From: Thermohalobaculum sp039178805
GTDB taxonomy: Bacteria; Pseudomonadota; Alphaproteobacteria; Rhodobacterales; Rhodobacteraceae
Assembly (NCBI GenBank): GCA_039178805.1
Contig: JBCDFC010000270.1
Span: 1 to 6,312 of the forward strand
DNA: 6,312 bases
Direction of reading: 5' to 3'
The first letter of the stretch is position 1; every line of letters starts with the position of its first letter. Of the stretch, positions 5,439 through 6,312 are shown in pieces. The position numbers and the translations under genes are program-made. The notes under the pieces are model-generated. The model saw only the letters and a list, made by a program, of their open reading frames with translations. It did no database searches and was not told the origin of the DNA.

Positions 5439-6312
5439 CGAAACGGATGGCGCGCCCAACACATCGACCTTGATAATCACGGACGAGGTCCTGAAGCTCA
5501 TCGCCGAGATCGACGAGTTCAAGGGCGCGTGGAAGGCGATTGGTCGGATTGCACCCGAACGGCTCTCCAATCTTCGGCGTGTCGCGACGATCGAGAGCAT
5601 CGGATCGTCGACGCGCATCGAGGGCGCGAAGCTCAGCGACCGTGAGGTGGAGCGGCTGCTCTCGAACCTCGACATCAATGCCTTCGCCAGCCGTGACGAG
5701 CAGGAGATCGCTGGCTACGCAGATGTCATGGAGACTGTGTTCTCAAGCTTCGAGGCGATCGACCTCACCGAGAATCATCTCTTCCAGCTGCACCGGGATC
5801 TGCTGCGGTACTCGTCGAAGGACGAGCGGCATCGCGGCGCCTACAAGACGCTGTCGAACAATGTCGAAGCCTTCGGGCCAGGCGGCGAGAGCCTTGGCGT
5901 CGTCTTTACGACCGCGAGCCCGTTCGACACGCCGCGGCTCACGCGCGATCTCCTTAATTGGACCCAGCAAAGCCTGGAGCACGGTCGGCACCACCCACTG
6001 CTTGTCATCGCTGTCTTCGTGGTCGTCTTCCTTGAGATCCACCCCTTCCAAGACGGCAATGGTCGGCTCTCGCGGGTGCTCACCACGCTGCTCCTGCTGC
6101 GCGCAGGCTACGCCTACGTGCCCTACAGCTCGCTCGAGAGCGTCATCGAGGCCACAAAGGAGAGCTACTACCTCGCGCTCCGCCAGACCCAGGGCACCAT
6201 CAGGACTGACGCGCCCGACTGGCGGCCTTGGGTCGTGTACTTCCTGCGCGCTCTCCAGACCCAGAAGCAGCGGCTGGAGCGCAAGATCGAGCGTGAGCGG
6301 CTCATCCTGGGC
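5425..6312 (+). CDS. Fic-family protein AMP-transferase, class II (3' end outside the window)
   Basis: Fic enzymes transfer AMP from ATP to hydroxyl side chains of target proteins. The 296 residues seen include the full core motif HPFQDGNGRLSR at residues 206-217: His 206 (general base), Asp 210 (metal), Arg 214 and Arg 217 (phosphate contacts). Near the N-terminus, TIESIGSSTRIEG (residues 55-67) holds the class II inhibitory motif (S/T)xxxE(G/N) with Ser 62, Glu 66 and Gly 67; Glu 66 would contact Arg 217 and block ATP binding until relieved. Residues about 140-168 fit the substrate-binding flap. The charged helix QKQRLERKIERER at the end leads out of the window, probably to a winged-helix domain seen in related proteins. 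ATG 5425 is chosen because of the promoter position. ATG 5389, in frame, would add MDKQTVAWHSNW. No antitoxin gene is visible upstream, as expected when inhibition is built in. Confidence 0.93.
   Translation, partial: MELDNETDGAPNTSTLIITDEVLKLIAEIDEFKGAWKAIGRIAPERLSNLRRVATIESIGSSTRIEGAKLSDREVERLLSNLDINAFASRDEQEIAGYADVMETVFSSFEAIDLTENHLFQLHRDLLRYSSKDERHRGAYKTLSNNVEAFGPGGESLGVVFTTASPFDTPRLTRDLLNWTQQSLEHGRHHPLLVIAVFVVVFLEIHPFQDGNGRLSRVLTTLLLLRAGYAYVPYSSLESVIEATKESYYLALRQTQGTIRTDAPDWRPWVVYFLRALQTQKQRLERKIERERLILG

Noticed and set aside
1..6312. CRISPR arrays, tRNA or rRNA genes, intact insertion sequences
   Set aside because: There is no regularly spaced repeat, no tRNA-like T-arm with a matching cloverleaf, and no transposase motif on either strand.

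Overview
The window looks like accessory DNA from a GC-rich alphaproteobacterium, most likely of the Rhodobacterales/Rhodobacteraceae type. The main evidence is three adjacent secreted proteins whose C-termini carry a VPLPA-CTERM-type sorting tail (PxPA motif, hydrophobic segment, Arg-rich end), a signal common in that group. The lineage call is an inference from protein style and base composition; no rRNA or other marker gene is present.

Left part (1-3279, all plus strand). An AraC/XylS-type transcription regulator enters from the left edge (3-983). Three consecutive genes follow for exported, exosortase-type sorted proteins (1111-1707, 1760-2404, 2575-3279). Each has a signal peptide and a C-terminal PxPA-TM-Arg tail. 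The last 22 nucleotides of the first two genes are identical, which suggests related or recombined ends. No exosortase is in the window, so sorting would be done by an enzyme encoded elsewhere.

Middle (about 3290-3793). No intact gene is visible. On the minus strand at 3318-3458 there is a clear but decayed fragment of the C-terminal end of GroEL (chaperonin Cpn60), cut off from the rest of the gene. About 335 bases after it hold nothing recognisable.

Right-middle (3794-4918, minus strand). Two unknown genes lie head to tail 33 bp apart: a 112-residue protein and a 250-residue charged protein with predicted helical stretches and a Pro-rich tail. Neither belongs to a family I recognise. A good sigma70-like promoter (TATAAT with an 18-bp spacer) overlaps the start of the second gene and makes its start codon uncertain.

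Right end (4919-6312). A dyad-rich region of about 500 bp without a supported gene is followed by a plus-strand Fic-family AMP-transferase (5425 to beyond the window). It has the full HxFxDGNGRxxR active site and an N-terminal class II inhibitory motif (SxxxEG). Its upstream DNA shows a plausible promoter whose expected start point falls on the ATG, plus a near-perfect 16-bp direct repeat flanking that promoter. The layout (regulator, surface proteins, chaperonin scrap, orphan genes, Fic enzyme) looks like a mosaic accessory locus rather than one operon. I see no proof that the parts work together.
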